A stretch of 40,489 nt of DNA from Chara braunii (Eukaryota > Streptophyta > Charophyceae > Charales > Characeae). The stretch spans positions 292,424-332,912 of the forward strand of contig BFEA01000837.1 in NCBI GenBank assembly GCA_003427395.1, read 5' to 3'. Under the pieces are notes generated by a model. It was not told the origin of the DNA, made no database searches, and saw nothing but the letters and a program-made list of their open reading frames with translations. A program made the translations under genes and the position numbers. Below, piece by piece: positions 10,929 to 21,539 of this stretch (positions are counted from its first letter, which is position 1; every line of letters starts with the position of its first letter).

Positions 10929-11318
10929 GCTCGCGTACACGATGTTTACCACGTCTCCTTGTTGCGTCCTTATCGCAGACTGTTCGAGTGCTTCGCCGGA
11001 CGCCCTTATGAGCACCCTCCACCTATCATGGTGGACGGTCACGAGGAGTTCGTTGTTTCCGACATCGTATCACGCCGAGTTACCGACGATACCCTTCCAC
11101 GCATCGAGTACCTTGTGCGTTGGAAGGGCTACCCCGATGAGGAGGCTACTTGGGACCCCCTCGAGTACTTGCAGCACGTCAGGATATTGGTGCGTACATA
11201 TGATCGTGCTCGTCGTGCTGAGACATCTGCTTCTACTCAGCCGACTGACCCTNTTCCTCCTCCTCCGGCTGAGGAGATTGTTGAGGACGCGCCCGCTCCC
11301 TCTGAGGCCGTTCCTTAG
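10929..11318 (+). pseudogene. pol: Integrase C-terminal tail with chromodomain
   Basis: Same frame as the preceding segment after TAG 10926. HDVYHVSLLRPY is the GPY/F-linked block of Ty3/gypsy integrases. It is followed by a chromodomain with IEYLVRWKGYPDEEATWDP (about 11100-11160), including the aromatic and W-x-P positions of the fold. Chromodomains steer integration to marked heterochromatin in this clade. One codon is unresolved at the N at 11253. The stop TAG 11316-11318 is probably the natural end. Confidence 0.9.
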
Positions 11319-12326
11319 CTGCAGACGGTCGCCTTCGAGCGTCCACAACGCATTCATCGTCGCCCTTCGTGTTACGATGACTGACACTCTTATCCTCTCT
11401 CTTTCCCCACTGACTCACACTATCAGGTACTCCATCATCATCTCTTCTTCAGGATGTCAGCGTTTTGCGGCTCTGCTTCGACATTGACTCCACTGCTACT
11501 TCATCGACGTCATCGACTACTTCGACGACTTCAGCTACTTTGGACGTGACTACTTCACTTCACCACCCTACCCTGTATACTCCCTTGCCCCTGTCGTATG
11601 ATGGTTCTCACTTAGCTGGGTCTCTTTGAGTTTGGTTCCTTTTGGTATCGCATAGGCATTGGGACCGTAGCGTTATCTTGGCTTCCTTGCTCCCAGATCT
11701 AGCTTCCTCTCCCAGTCGGTGAGTTGTGTGCATGTTTCCCTCACCCACTGCCCTCATCACCCTAGCGTCGGCTATTGCATGCCTCCAGTTCGGCATAGCT
11801 CCACCCTATTCCAGGCTCCCCTTTTCATGGTCGACCCTGCATGGTGTCACCCTTTTGTCGAGGATTACCCGCCTTGATGGTTTATCTGTTAGGGTCATTG
11901 GTTTTGTTTCGCTACCACTCTCCCACCTTGAGCCTGATGATCTATCCCACCATCATGTGTGACTGCCCTTAGGAGTTTCGATTTTTAGGCTGCATTCACC
12001 CCCTCAGAGACCATCCCACTCTTAGTGGTTCAGCGACATGACATTATCTTGAAACATATTGCTTTTTTCTTTTCAGCACTGAGGCCATTGCCTCCGGGAC
12101 TTTAGGATTGTATCATACTATATTTCATTTCCTGCTGTTAGCTAGGATATCTATACCAGACATTTGTTTTTCTCTTGACATTATGTAGCTTAGGCTGCAT
12201 CGCATGGACTCCGCATGGAGCTTGCTCCGCATCCTAGATTTCTCAGCTTTCTTTGTTGCAGAGTTCCGTTGTTTTTGCGGATAGCGTGTTTATGGCTCTT
12301 GCGATCTATTACAGGTCTGAGGATCG
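11319..12326 (+). other. Retrotransposon 3' untranslated region
   Basis: About 1 kb between the chromodomain stop and the 3' LTR. The open frames are short and unlike known proteins. A polypurine tract should sit just before 12327, but only a weak purine run (aggtctgaggatcg) is present, so it may have decayed. Confidence 0.6.
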
Positions 12327-12687
12327 TGCAGCGGACCTTCATCTGCCCTGGCCCACAGTCAGGGCCTATTTGGCTATTTGCCAGTTCGGCCTGTGGGACC
12401 AGGCCGTGGCCTGACCCCACAGGCCGTGTGGTTATTCAGTCCAGTCCAGTCCTGCCCGGTACCACTGTCGGTACTAGGCCAGGCCAGTCCAGTCCAGTCA
12501 GTCCGCTGGGGGTATACCCCAGCTGCAGTTTGTTTTGTGACTCATTCTTCATTTGCACACATTTGGAGTACGTGCGTGTTGAGTCTGCGTTGGAGCTGCG
12601 CTGTCCCTTTCAGCTCCATCTCCATCTCCCCCATCCTCATCCCTTCGTCTTGCCCTGACGGACCGCCATCCCGGCGGGTCCGTCACA
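12327..12687 (+). repeat. 3' LTR
   Basis: 361 bp, same ends as the 5' LTR (TG...CA). It is followed directly by the second ATGAC copy of the target duplication and then by resumed minisatellite sequence. Confidence 0.93.
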
Positions 12688-13490
12688 ATGACTTACTTGC
12701 AAATAGAGTCCCTAATTTGCATGGTCTCCCTAAATCACAAGACTTACGTTATGATTTGGTAGTACCTAAAGTATAAGGAACTTAAATTATTTGCGTACAA
12801 GTTGCGTTCCTAAATTACGAAGACTTTTGTGCAAAGTCTGACATTGGATATTCATCATGAAACCGTAAAAAAACGATAGTTCATAATATGATGCTACTTG
12901 TGAAAAGTGAAAAAAGTTGGCATTTTGCCCCCAGTTAGTATTAATAGGGTCGTTTGACCATCACTTGTACGTGTGTTTGTTGTGGATGTTGTGTAGGAGA
13001 GTGAAGGTTAAACACTCAGGCTATTGTTACTTAATGGGGGCGGTCGAAATAGATGTGAGGTGCAACTATAGGCAAAAATTATATGTATTTGCCTTAGATG
13101 GAACCCTCCATCGGCGGTCCTTCCCCACTCTTTGACCATTGCTAATTAGAGTGGGCACAACACACATCCTCTTGATTGTAAGAGGCAACTACGGTTAACG
13201 GGGTCTCTGGTATATGCGTGGTGGTAGTGAAAATAGGTAGGTAGTTAAAGGTGAAATTAAAATAATTATATAGCTTAGTTTGAAAAAAATAAAATTGTTC
13301 AAATGCCCCTAACAGTTGGGTATAAACTTGAACGATGGGGGTATTTTGAAATTACACTGAATTATGCATATATCCCTATCGAGGATGTGGGTAACATTTT
13401 GATATAGCCCTGACTGTCGATTGAAGAGCCTGGACACTAGTTTCGCATTTGTCATTTCGTGAGGAGACATCTAGCTTCATAGGAACAACT
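12688..13490 (+). other. Minisatellite remainder and AT-rich DNA without a gene
   Basis: 12688-12840 continues the 35-bp GACTTACxTGCAAATAG unit found left of the retrotransposon. The rest is unremarkable AT-rich sequence in which no coding region is supportable. Confidence 0.55.
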
Positions 13491-13493
13491 GTC

Positions 13494-13569
13494 TCTCTCT
13501 CTCTATCACTCTCTCTCTTTTTTTTTTTTTTTTTTTTTTCCTCTCTCTGTCTGTTTTTTTTTAGTCCCA

Positions 13570-13651
<82 letters not shown>

Positions 13652-13700
13652 CTATGGTCACGGAAGCATTGAAGGACACACACTTTTTTTTTTTTTTTTT
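13494..13700 (+). repeat. (CT)n microsatellite with poly(T) blocks
   Basis: A nearly pure (CT)n run at about 13572-13649 is flanked by T-runs (about 13518-13540 and 13684-13704). Long frames on either strand here are compositional only. Confidence 0.9.
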
Positions 13701-13710
13701 TTTTCCTCTC

Positions 13711-14275
13711 TCTCTGTGTGTCTCTATAGTCCCGTACACCTATCCCGACTCATTCCTCACCCGCTTGCTGTCTGTATGCTGCCAAATGGTAAGGGGTTCC
13801 CGAAAAAAAAACAAAAAAAAAAAAACGATGAACACTCTTGCTTCTTTTTCTTCATCGATCCTCTGAGCTTGATTTTTTTTTTCTCTCTCTTTCTTACCCC
13901 TCCCTCCTATGACTTTTCTCTATTACCAACATTTTAAATGTATCGGATGCTGAAATTATCCAAATACGTTTCAATCGTTAATTTTTTTTCCCTTTTTTTT
14001 TTTCTTTCTTTATGTCTCTAGTCCCCTCCACTTATTTCGACTCATTCTTCACCCGCTTGCTGTCTGTCTGCTGCCAAATCATAAAGGGTTTTCGAAAATG
14101 ATGAACACTCACACTCCCTTTTCTTCATCGATCCTCGCAACTTGAACTTTTTTTTTTTCTCTCCTTCTTTCTTACACCTCTCACCTATGACCTTTCTCTA
14201 TTACCAACATTTTTAATGTATCTGAGGCTGAAAATGGTCCAAATGTGTTTGAATTGTTAAAACAATCTGACTGTA
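13711..14275 (+). repeat. About 270-bp tandem duplication
   Basis: 13711-13975 and 14009-14270 match along their length. Shared blocks include ACCCGCTTGCTGTCTGT, TTCTTCATCGATCCTC and CTCTATTACCAACATTTT. The copies differ by many substitutions and by poly(T)/(CT) length, so the duplication is not recent. Confidence 0.8.
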
Positions 14276-15930
14276 TCTGGTCCATTATCAATAGGGCCTA
14301 ATAAAACCCATTGAAACCTTACTGTATAAATTATGTTGTTCTTCGACAAAATTATTTGAAATCATAACTAACTTTTGGGAGATTAAAGCTTAGTCTGCAA
14401 CTGGTACGCTTTGACTGTTATCCAGATAATTAATATCGCCACCGTGATTGTCATTCTTCATGATGTTCACTTTGTTTTTATTAACAACGAGTTATGCAAT
14501 CCTCCGTATTATAGAGTTTTTTTTTTTTTTTTTTCCCCTCTCTTTCTTTCTCCTATGTTTGTCTTATCATATTCCATAACATTATGATCTAGATATTAAT
14601 ACAACTTACAAGCTTAAACTCATTCCTATACCGCCGATGTTTTGATGGTTAGTATGAAACATTTTTGCCACTTGCGAGTTTTTTACTTATAGATTGATAT
14701 TTTATTCAGCAAATCTTGGAATAAATTAAACATGACATTTCAATTAGAACATACTAATTTAATTGATCCTACCATATTCAACCTTTCTTATTTTCTCTCT
14801 TCCATATGTCTGTTTTGTCTTATTACTTAACATTATTTCTAAGATTGTCTTGGGTTTAACCTGCTTACTCATGCCTACACTATCGATTCAGAACTCTCCA
14901 TGCCTAGTATAAAACCATTTCTCATTTGTTACCTTTTCGATTATTTATAGATTTTTTATATTATCTTTTATTATAAAATCTACGAATATACTAATATTCG
15001 TTTTAGTTCTTTAGATATAACAGTCTAATCTAATTAATCATACCATATTCAATATTTTCTGTTTTTTTTTTTTTTTTTTTTTTTTTTTTCCTCGTTTTTT
15101 TTCACATATCTAGCATGATAACCTAGCCAACTCTATGACCCATTTATTCAATAGTTTCTCACCTTCGACCTTTGTGATCATTCGTGGATCTTCTATGATG
15201 TCCCTCATTTTGCAACTTTATGAAATGGGCAGTTTAATCTAAGTGATTATACCTTGTTCTACATGTTTTTTTTTTCCTTTTGTCTTAAAATTTTCTCCAT
15301 AAAGATTTTTTTTACCATGGTTGCTTCAGTGCATCATTTTTCACATATCCATTTTCACAGCTTCGTTATTGGTTGTTTCATACTCGATGCTTTGCGGTCC
15401 GTTATCCGTTACTCCATACTCTCGCCTTGCCTATCTAAGCAAGTTTTTTCTTAAATAGAAAGCCATCATTCGAGATTTTAGCAGTGCGGCACCACCTCAT
15501 GCTTCGCCCTCCTCCTTCCTTGCAGCAGGATTGTTTGCTTTGTTTGTAAGACTATTAAATAGAAGAGTCTTTGAAATATGGTCATTTAACTTTTCGACTC
15601 TATGTAATTCATAATGGTAGTATAAAAAAACAGTGTCACTCTGAACGATGATCATTATTGTTTTTTTTTTTTTTTGCCCTTTGCTTTGAAAGTTTAATTT
15701 GAAATGGGTTCAGTGTCCAATGCTTTCATCAATCAGGTCACAAATTCACCCCGACGTCAGGGGCCACTGACCTCAAATCCTAAACCTCAAACCGAGCCTC
15801 TTCCTATGACAAGTAAGAAAGTTAATCGAACTTCATCCTGATAAAGCCTACAAGAATCCCTGATATGCCTAAAAAAACACACACAAGCACAAAAAAAAGA
15901 TGTTAAGTTAAACCAACCAGTTAGTTAAAC
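14276..15930 (+). other. AT-rich DNA without a recognisable gene
   Basis: Repeated T-runs (14518, 15061, 15660) and AT-rich sequence. No frame is long or protein-like. I see nothing to annotate. Confidence 0.55.
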
Positions 15931-15934
15931 AAAG

Positions 15935-16150
15935 CGTAAAAATTCATACCTCATAAACTATAAATTAGCAGAGAATTTTAAAGAGATAAGATACTCACTC
16001 GCGAAAGTTTTTAGCTTGGGAACCAAAAAAGGCAAAGAGTTTCAGAAAGTACTCACGAAAGTTTATACCTCCTAAACTAAAAAATAACAGAGAATTCCAA
16101 AAAAACAAGATACTCAACGAAAATTCATAAACCGCAAATTAACAGAGACA
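15935..16150 (+). repeat. Degenerate tandem repeat, three units
   Basis: The block cgaaa-tttatacctc-taaactaaaaa-tagCAGAGAAtt...aagATACTCac recurs at about 15940, 16056 and 16118 in A-rich sequence. Confidence 0.5.
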
Positions 16151-17054
16151 AAGAATACTGAAAGCGAAGTTGTGAACTTAAATCTAATATCCAAACCCAC
16201 CCTATCAACCTAAAAGACCAATCGCCATTAAAAACCACAACAATAAAAATGAATCCTTAACCAAAATCTAACATGTAAGTTGCCACTATTCACGAAAAAA
16301 ACCTAGCATCATCCAACAATCCATTGGAACCGTGAAAAAAAAAAAAAAAAAAAAAAAGCCAACAAAGAGTTTAATTACCTTTCAACTTTGTAAGGAAAAC
16401 CAATACTACGGTGACAACTATCCAACCCAAACCACGACACACGATATTACTTTACTTCTTACATATTAACACAACATACGAAAACCCAAAGAAGATCGAC
16501 CGTTGGTCTGGTGATCATGATGATTGCCCACAACAACAGTTGAGACCCACTCTATTTCCGTATAGGGAGCAGACCCTTAGTTCAAGTCTTGCTTAAAGAA
16601 CTCCTGGTCGCCATCAACACATATTTGGATAACCGCCAACCGTGACACTCTTTCCCAATAGAGAGTGAACTTACGTATAAACGAAAGAATCCAGGAGCAT
16701 CGTGAAAAGCGATTTAAACAAACCAACTGCCAACACCAAGAGAGTCGAAGAGCCGTATAACCGGGCCCTAAACAAGGAACCATGAGTAAAGTTATTGAGA
16801 GCCACGCGAACTTGATTATCTGCTCTGCACAACAAAGCTCCACGTGAAGGCGCAGCGAAGTACAAACGCTGAAGATGACACAAAGAAAATACAGTGAAGT
16901 AGGCTAAAAGAGCATAGCACCAATACCAAGCCTAACAGCTTCGCCACAAAATAGCTCCAACAATAGTGCATGCTCGTCTACGACGGTGAGCATATGAATA
17001 GAAGATGCCAAAACATGCTCCATGTATAGATCCAAATTTAGATAGATCAATTGC

Positions 17055-17438
17055 TCAATTTGCAGAAATTTTACACAGTGAAAGTCTTTTTCTTGAATTC
17101 GCATCTGGGGCCAGATGCACAAACCGTGCCCTGGTCATAGCTCCATGTAGCGTATAAAGAGGACGCACCGCTAAAGATATCCGCGCACCCTGTACATGCT
17201 GCATGTCGACACCCAACCATTGCTGACTGGACGCCGGACATGGCCATGCCCACCATGCAGGACCATGACCATTGCAAGCCGTCAATGCCAGCCGAGCATG
17301 GCGATCTCCGCCTAGGTTGACATCATCAATTCTTGCGTTGACACCAGCAGCGATGGGCTGTCGTGCTACGCCGCCTAGCGTCACATTGCCCCGCGCACCC
17401 CTAAACCCACGTCCCCCAAATGGTAGTATTTTACTCAT
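17055..17438 (-). CDS. Hypothetical 127-codon ORF
   Basis: This ATG-initiated minus-strand frame has a Gly/Arg-rich start (MSKILPFGGRGFRGARG) and an Ala-rich body with several Trp residues. No family was recognised. GC content is higher than in its surroundings. A competing frame over 17071-17277 is equally open, so coding status is doubtful. Just upstream on the same strand an AG precedes the ATG after a moderately pyrimidine-rich stretch, so an exon is possible. Confidence 0.22.
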   Translation of the reverse strand: MSKILPFGGRGFRGARGNVTLGGVARQPIAAGVNARIDDVNLGGDRHARLALTACNGHGPAWWAWPCPASSQQWLGVDMQHVQGARISLAVRPLYTLHGAMTRARFVHLAPDANSRKRLSLCKISAN

Positions 17439-17589
17439 CTGTTTCCAGTGAAGTTGAGCTCAGGTCCAGTTCCTACCTTGTGAGATTGTTCGCGGCACGC
17501 TGTGTCTGAAAAATTTGAAGGGCACACAGGCGGCATGACTTGTTGCTGTCCTTGTGAGAGAGAGGAGAAGGGCACCTCTCGTACCTAAG

Positions 17590-17935
17590 GGTGTACTCAC
17601 AGCAGGGATTTTTGTATAAAGCTCTGAACGTGATCGCGGCCAGATTCATCCAGGTGTGGTGGTAATCAGAGGCAGATGCATTTTGGAAAGGGCTAATGCG
17701 AGTGTGCCCTGAAACTGTCAAATAGAAGATGAATAGTGATAAACAGAGGCCATAGACTGTACCCCCGCTTCTTTCTAGGCACCGCAGAAGTGGTGCTCGC
17801 TGTGCAAATTCTGGCTCCATCGGCAGTGCGGAGGGACCACCTGTGAACGCCAGTGAGAGAGCGCAGGCATACTCACACAGGGACTCTGGGAAAGAATCTG
17901 GTCGTAATTGCGATAAGATACATTCATCAGAGAAC
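17590..17935 (-). repeat. Two copies of an interspersed repeat, overlapping a 154-codon frame
   Basis: The core TACTCACA-CAGGGA...CTG--CGTAATTG-G--CAGATaCATcCAGG occurs at 17590-17660 and 17866-17930, and again at 32618-32690. The minus-strand frame 17473-17937 spans both copies and resembles no known protein. I therefore treat it as repeat-derived rather than a gene. Confidence 0.5.
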
Positions 17936-18005
17936 ACATTTCCAGTATTTAATCAACAACCATCCTTTTTTTTTTTTTTTTTTTCCATCTACTGTTAGCT
18001 GTCTA

Positions 18006-18125
18006 GAGCGGGGAACAGTCGTGCAATAGCGTCCCCAAATTGCAACGACTGTCGTGGAATAGGGTCCCCCAATTGCAAGGACTGTCGTGGAATAGGGTTC
18101 CCCAATTGCAAGGACTTAGGTGCAA
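18006..18125 (+). repeat. 36-bp minisatellite, about 3.5 units
   Basis: The unit is GACTGTCGTGGAATAGGGTC + CCCCAATTGCAAG. It is clearly related to the 35-bp unit flanking the retrotransposon (2505-2614 and 12688-12840), indicating one dispersed satellite family. Confidence 0.8.
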
Positions 18126-18185
18126 AGAGTGTGCAAGTGAAGAAAGCGGTGCGTGGGATGAGCTGCAGGAACCCTCTACTATCTT

Positions 18186-18296
18186 CGCCGCACTGTTCAC
18201 CAAATGTATGTACAAAATGAGAATGAATCTTCCGCTAGAACGTGGAAAGATGCACCGCCATTTTTGTCTTTTGTGCATTTTGTGAGTAGTGCGGCG
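18186..18296 (+). mobile_element. Small inverted-repeat element (MITE family A), copy 1
   Basis: The ends CGCCGCACTGTTCACCAAATG and CATTTTGTGAGTAGTGCGGCG are inverted repeats. The interior (AATGAATCTTCCGCTAGAAC...CGCCATTTTTGTCTTT) is shared with copies at 18771 (inverted) and 33760. No convincing target duplication was found. Confidence 0.6.
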
Positions 18297-18400
18297 AGGT
18301 CCAGTATAATGATGATGGCACCAAGGAGGGTGACGGTTATTCAGCCTTCTCTTTACCCCAACAACGGTAGCCATAGCCATCGCCATAGCCATAGCTAGGC

Positions 18401-18482
18401 CTGTGGTCATCCCATTGCATCGCATTTTTGTCTTCCTATCCATTGATTTCTATCATCTTTATCACCAAGCCTTTCATCCTCA

Positions 18483-18524
<42 letters not shown>

Positions 18525-18636
18525 CTGTGGTCATCANCTCTCTCTCTCTCTGTGCCTGTGGTCATCACGTCGCCATTCTTCGTCTTCGTATCTATTGATT
18601 TCTATCATCTTTATCACCAAGCCTTTCATCCTAAAG

Positions 18637-18699
<63 letters not shown>

Positions 18700-18700
18700 C
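18401..18700 (+). repeat. About 150-bp tandem duplication separated by (CT)n
   Basis: TTGATTTCTATCATCTTTAT plus CACCAAGCCTTTCATCCT occurs twice (about 18443 and 18597). Each copy ends in a (CT)n run and is preceded by CCTGTGGTCATC. An N at 18537 lies inside the array, so copy number in the assembly is uncertain. Confidence 0.75.
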
Positions 18701-18770
18701 TTGTCTCTGGATCCATCGCTCGGTGTTGTTTGCTTGGAACGGCACTGCGCACATGTTTAGAGGGGCTCTT

Positions 18771-18892
18771 GGGCCTGGCCACACCACTCTGGAAATGTGA
18801 AAAAGACAAAAATGTGGCGGGTGCATCTGGCCATGTTCTAGCAGGAAGTTCATTCTCATTTCGCACATTTCGAGAGTGGTGTGGCGATGCCC
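18771..18892 (-). mobile_element. MITE family A, copy 2 (inverted)
   Basis: 122 bp with terminal inverted repeats GGGCCTGGCCACACCACTCT and AGAGTGGTGTGGCGATGCCC. The interior is the reverse complement of copy 1 (TGGCGGGTGCATCTGGCC, GTTCTAGC). Non-coding and non-autonomous. Confidence 0.68.
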
Positions 18893-19376
18893 TCACTCTT
18901 TTCCTTGGTCGTCTTGCTTTACTCCGGGTGACCTTCGCCCTTTTTTTTTTTTTTTTTTTNTTAATTTGTTTGCTTTTTGAATGGTATGTCCTGCAGAGGA
19001 CTGCTGTCATCGCTGATGATACATATAAGGAAGATGGGGGGATAACTGACACGTGGCAGTAGTTCCACTGTTTGTCAAGGTTCATCGGCGGCAGATGACA
19101 TAGCCGTTCCATCGGTTTCGTCACGACCATATCCATCCAGATCCGTCTTCGTCTTCTTTTTTTTTTTTTTTTTTTTCTCTTCGTTTTCTTCTTTTTCTTC
19201 GTTTATTCTTTTATATTCGGACATTTTTTCGCCACAGCGAATCTCATATTAATATCTACCGTTTGATTATCTTTCTCCTCGTCGCTAGTCCTTTGTCTCA
19301 TTACACCTAATCGTCTCTCTCTTTTCCCGGTTCTCTCTCTCAAGGGTAATCGCCGGCGGTCTTCTCCTCGTCGCCG

Positions 19377-19850
19377 TTGTCACTATCCTCTCCTCCTTTT
19401 CCTCCGCCTTTTCTTTTTCCTCCTACTTCTTGTTGTCATTTTCTCTCTCACCTTTCTCCCTTTGCTTTTCCTCCTCCTCCTCCTCCTCCTCCTCCTTCTC
19501 CTCCTCCTCCTCTCCATTATTGTCATCATCACCTCCCTCCTGATCTAGGATTTCCTCCCTCGGTTGTCGATCTTACTCCTCCTCCTCCTCCTCCTCCTTG
19601 TCCTCCTCTTCCACCTCCTCTTCATCCTCCTCCTCTGCCCCTTCCTACTTGCCGCCATCCTCCTCCTCCTCCTCTCCATTTATTGTCATCATCACCTCCC
19701 TCCTTGTCGATCGTACTCCTCCTCCTCTTCCACCGCCTCCTCCTCCTTCTCCTCCTCCTCCTTGTCCTCCTCCTCTTCCACCTCCTCCTCCGTCTCCTCC
19801 TCTTCATCCTCCTCCTCTGCCCCTTCCTACTTGCCGCCATCATCATCATC
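19377..19850 (+). repeat. Long CCT/CTC pyrimidine tract
   Basis: About 470 bases dominated by TCC triplets with interruptions; a repeated block TTCCTACTTGCCGCCATC occurs at about 19642 and 19825. It ends in a (CAT)n run (19838-19865). Pro/Ser/Leu-rich frames here are not genes. Confidence 0.88.
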
Positions 19851-20069
19851 ATCATCATCATCATTGTCATCATTATCATTATCATCGTTATCAGTGCTGC
19901 TCGCAAATTGGCAAGCGAAGCAGCGGCAGCGCCAAGGCAGTCTACAGTATAAACTGCACTGATCATCATCGTGGTTAGTGAGAAGTCGGTTCTTTTTCCC
20001 CATCAGCAAGTGGTCTAGAGAACTATCTCCGAGTATTCCATAAAAGGAGACCGCCATCTCCATCGACAT

Positions 20070-20845
20070 CGTGATCTGCATCGAAGGGGAAGAAAGGAAA
20101 AGACGGAGGAGGAGGAAAAGAAGGAAGAGGAGGCGAAGGGAAAGGAGGAGGGGGAGGTGGAAGACCGCCATTGCCATAGCCATCGTACGCGTGTTGGAGA
20201 ACGAAGAAGAAGAAGAAGACCGCCATAGCTATCCTCATTCTTCGCAGTACGAGGAGGAAGAAGAAGAAGAAGGAAGGAGAAGAAGAAGAAAAAGAAGAAG
20301 AAGAAGAAGAAGAAGAAGAAGAAGAGGAATAACAGTAGTAGTAGTAGGCGGAGAAGGAAGACGAAGACGACCTCCATAGCTATCATAAGCATTTTGGCTG
20401 GCTGCAGGAGGAAGAAGAAGAAGGAAGGAGAAGAAGAAGAAGAAGGAGAAGAAGAAGAAGAAGAGGAATAATAGTAGTAGTAGTAGGCGGAGAAGGAAGA
20501 CGAAGACGACCGCCATAGCTATCAGAAGCGTTTTGGCTGGCGGCAGGAGGAGGACACCGAAGGAAGGAGAAGGAGAAGAAGAAGAAGAAGAAGAAGAAGA
20601 AGAAGAAGAAGAGCAGTAGTAGTAGGACCGCCCATAGCTCTCGTACGGGGTTTGCCTGTTAGTAATAAGAGGAGGACAACCAAGGTAGGATAAGAAGAAT
20701 AGTGGAAACAGTGGCTAACTGCCTTTCGTACACGCTTCGAGAATCTTCATAACCAAGGTAGGATAAGAAGAAGAAGAAGAAGAAGAAGGCGTATTAGGAG
20801 GAGAAGGAGAAGGCAGAAGGAGAAGAAGACCGCCATAGCCAGAAT
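20070..20845 (+). repeat. Long GAA/GGA purine tract with a higher-order unit
   Basis: GACCGCCATAGC(TATC) recurs at about 20162, 20218, 20368, 20509, 20630 and 20829, each followed by GAA/GGA triplets. Two of the units also share TTTTGGCTGGC-GCAGGAGGA. The array ends 20 bases before the ATG of the gene at 20852 and would form its 5' flank or leader. Confidence 0.85.
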
Positions 20846-20851
20846 TCCACC

Positions 20852-21506
20852 ATGGCGATGGGGATGACGAGAGCGGAGAGACGTGCCATGGAGAGAAAGG
20901 AGAAGAAAGATGATATCATAGAGGGAGAATCGGACGGAGAAGAGAGGATTCCGTTGTCAGCGGGCGGTCTATATCTCGTGAATCAAGCCACAGTCTCCGT
21001 GCAGATTCATCGCGTTGACCCCTCAAGCAAATCCATAGATGAATGGACTCTTAAGGAGACGTTGCGCAATCTGATCTCCCGTGAAGCGTCGCTAACTGGT
21101 CATCAGTTTCAATTGACGACGATGGAGAAAAGCGCGGGAAACTCTTCGCTCTCGTATTCCCAAAGCGTCAGCAGCAGGGGGAACAAAAAAAGCGCGGGAA
21201 TGGAGAAATTTGGCGGGAAGATTCGTGGTGATGGCGTGTCGTCGACGAAGAAAAGAGATAGAGAGGAAACACGTGGCAGCACAGGACTCGTTCGAAAATT
21301 GGCGGGAAGATCTGTAATGGCGCGCTTCCTCGTCCGTGTAGTGTGTACCAATGCGGAAACGGCGGGAGCGAAGGTGGTGGACAAATTGAACGGTCTGGAG
21401 TTGAGCTTGGGCGGCATGCGGCTTGTGTGCGACGCGCAGTCGGAGGATGTCGCACTAGAGGAGATGCGAAAGGAATGGGAGGCCAAGTATGGACCTAGCG
21501 AGACCG
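20852..21506 (+). CDS. Exon 1 of an unrecognised gene (N-terminal region)
   Basis: The start is the ATG in TTCCACCATGG, a strong eukaryotic context. The frame runs 218 codons to a donor CCG|GTAAT at 21507, leaving phase 1. The product starts with a charged segment (RAERRAMERKEKKDD). It then has a region with YLVNQATVSVQIHRVD, a Ser/Lys/Arg-rich linker (about residues 88-150), and a fold-like segment FLVRVVCTNAETAGAKVV...GGMRLVCDAQ. The last resembles a beta-alpha-beta unit. No family was recognised. It looks nuclear or cytoplasmic, with no signal peptide or membrane segment. Composition is clearly coding-like compared with the repeats around it. Past the donor the frame runs into (TA)n and hydrophobic low-complexity sequence, which supports the splice site. 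Confidence 0.6.
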
Positions 21507-21539
21507 GTAATTATGCAATTTTCTGGATATATGTATATA

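Larger units (their letters stand above)
2615..12687 (+). mobile_element. Complete, inactivated Ty3/gypsy chromovirus
   Basis: This 10,073-bp element has two 361-bp LTRs, both beginning TG and ending CA. It is flanked by a perfect 5-bp target duplication ATGAC (2610-2614 and 12688-12692). Order inside: PBS, long leader, gag, aspartic protease, reverse transcriptase, RNase H, integrase, chromodomain; this is the Ty3/gypsy (Metaviridae) order, and the terminal chromodomain makes it a chromovirus. I counted about 25 differences between the LTRs (roughly 7%), mostly transitions. The coding part changes frame near 5386, 6065-6090, 7585, 7880, 8741 and 10490. In-frame stops lie at 5485, 7286, 7442, 7583, 9475, 9532, 9844, 10126, 10599 and 10926. 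It cannot encode its own enzymes; mobilisation in trans is conceivable because LTRs, TSD and PBS remain. Confidence 0.95.

Noticed and set aside
13449-13937. 162-codon frame of Ser-Leu repeats
   Set aside because: Translation of (CT)n and poly(T) only.
17473-17937. 154-codon minus-strand frame
   Set aside because: It covers two copies of an interspersed repeat that also occurs at 32618; no family resemblance.
19564-20516. Long Ser, Pro, Leu, Glu or Arg homopolymer frames on both strands
   Set aside because: Direct consequence of CCT and GAA triplet arrays.
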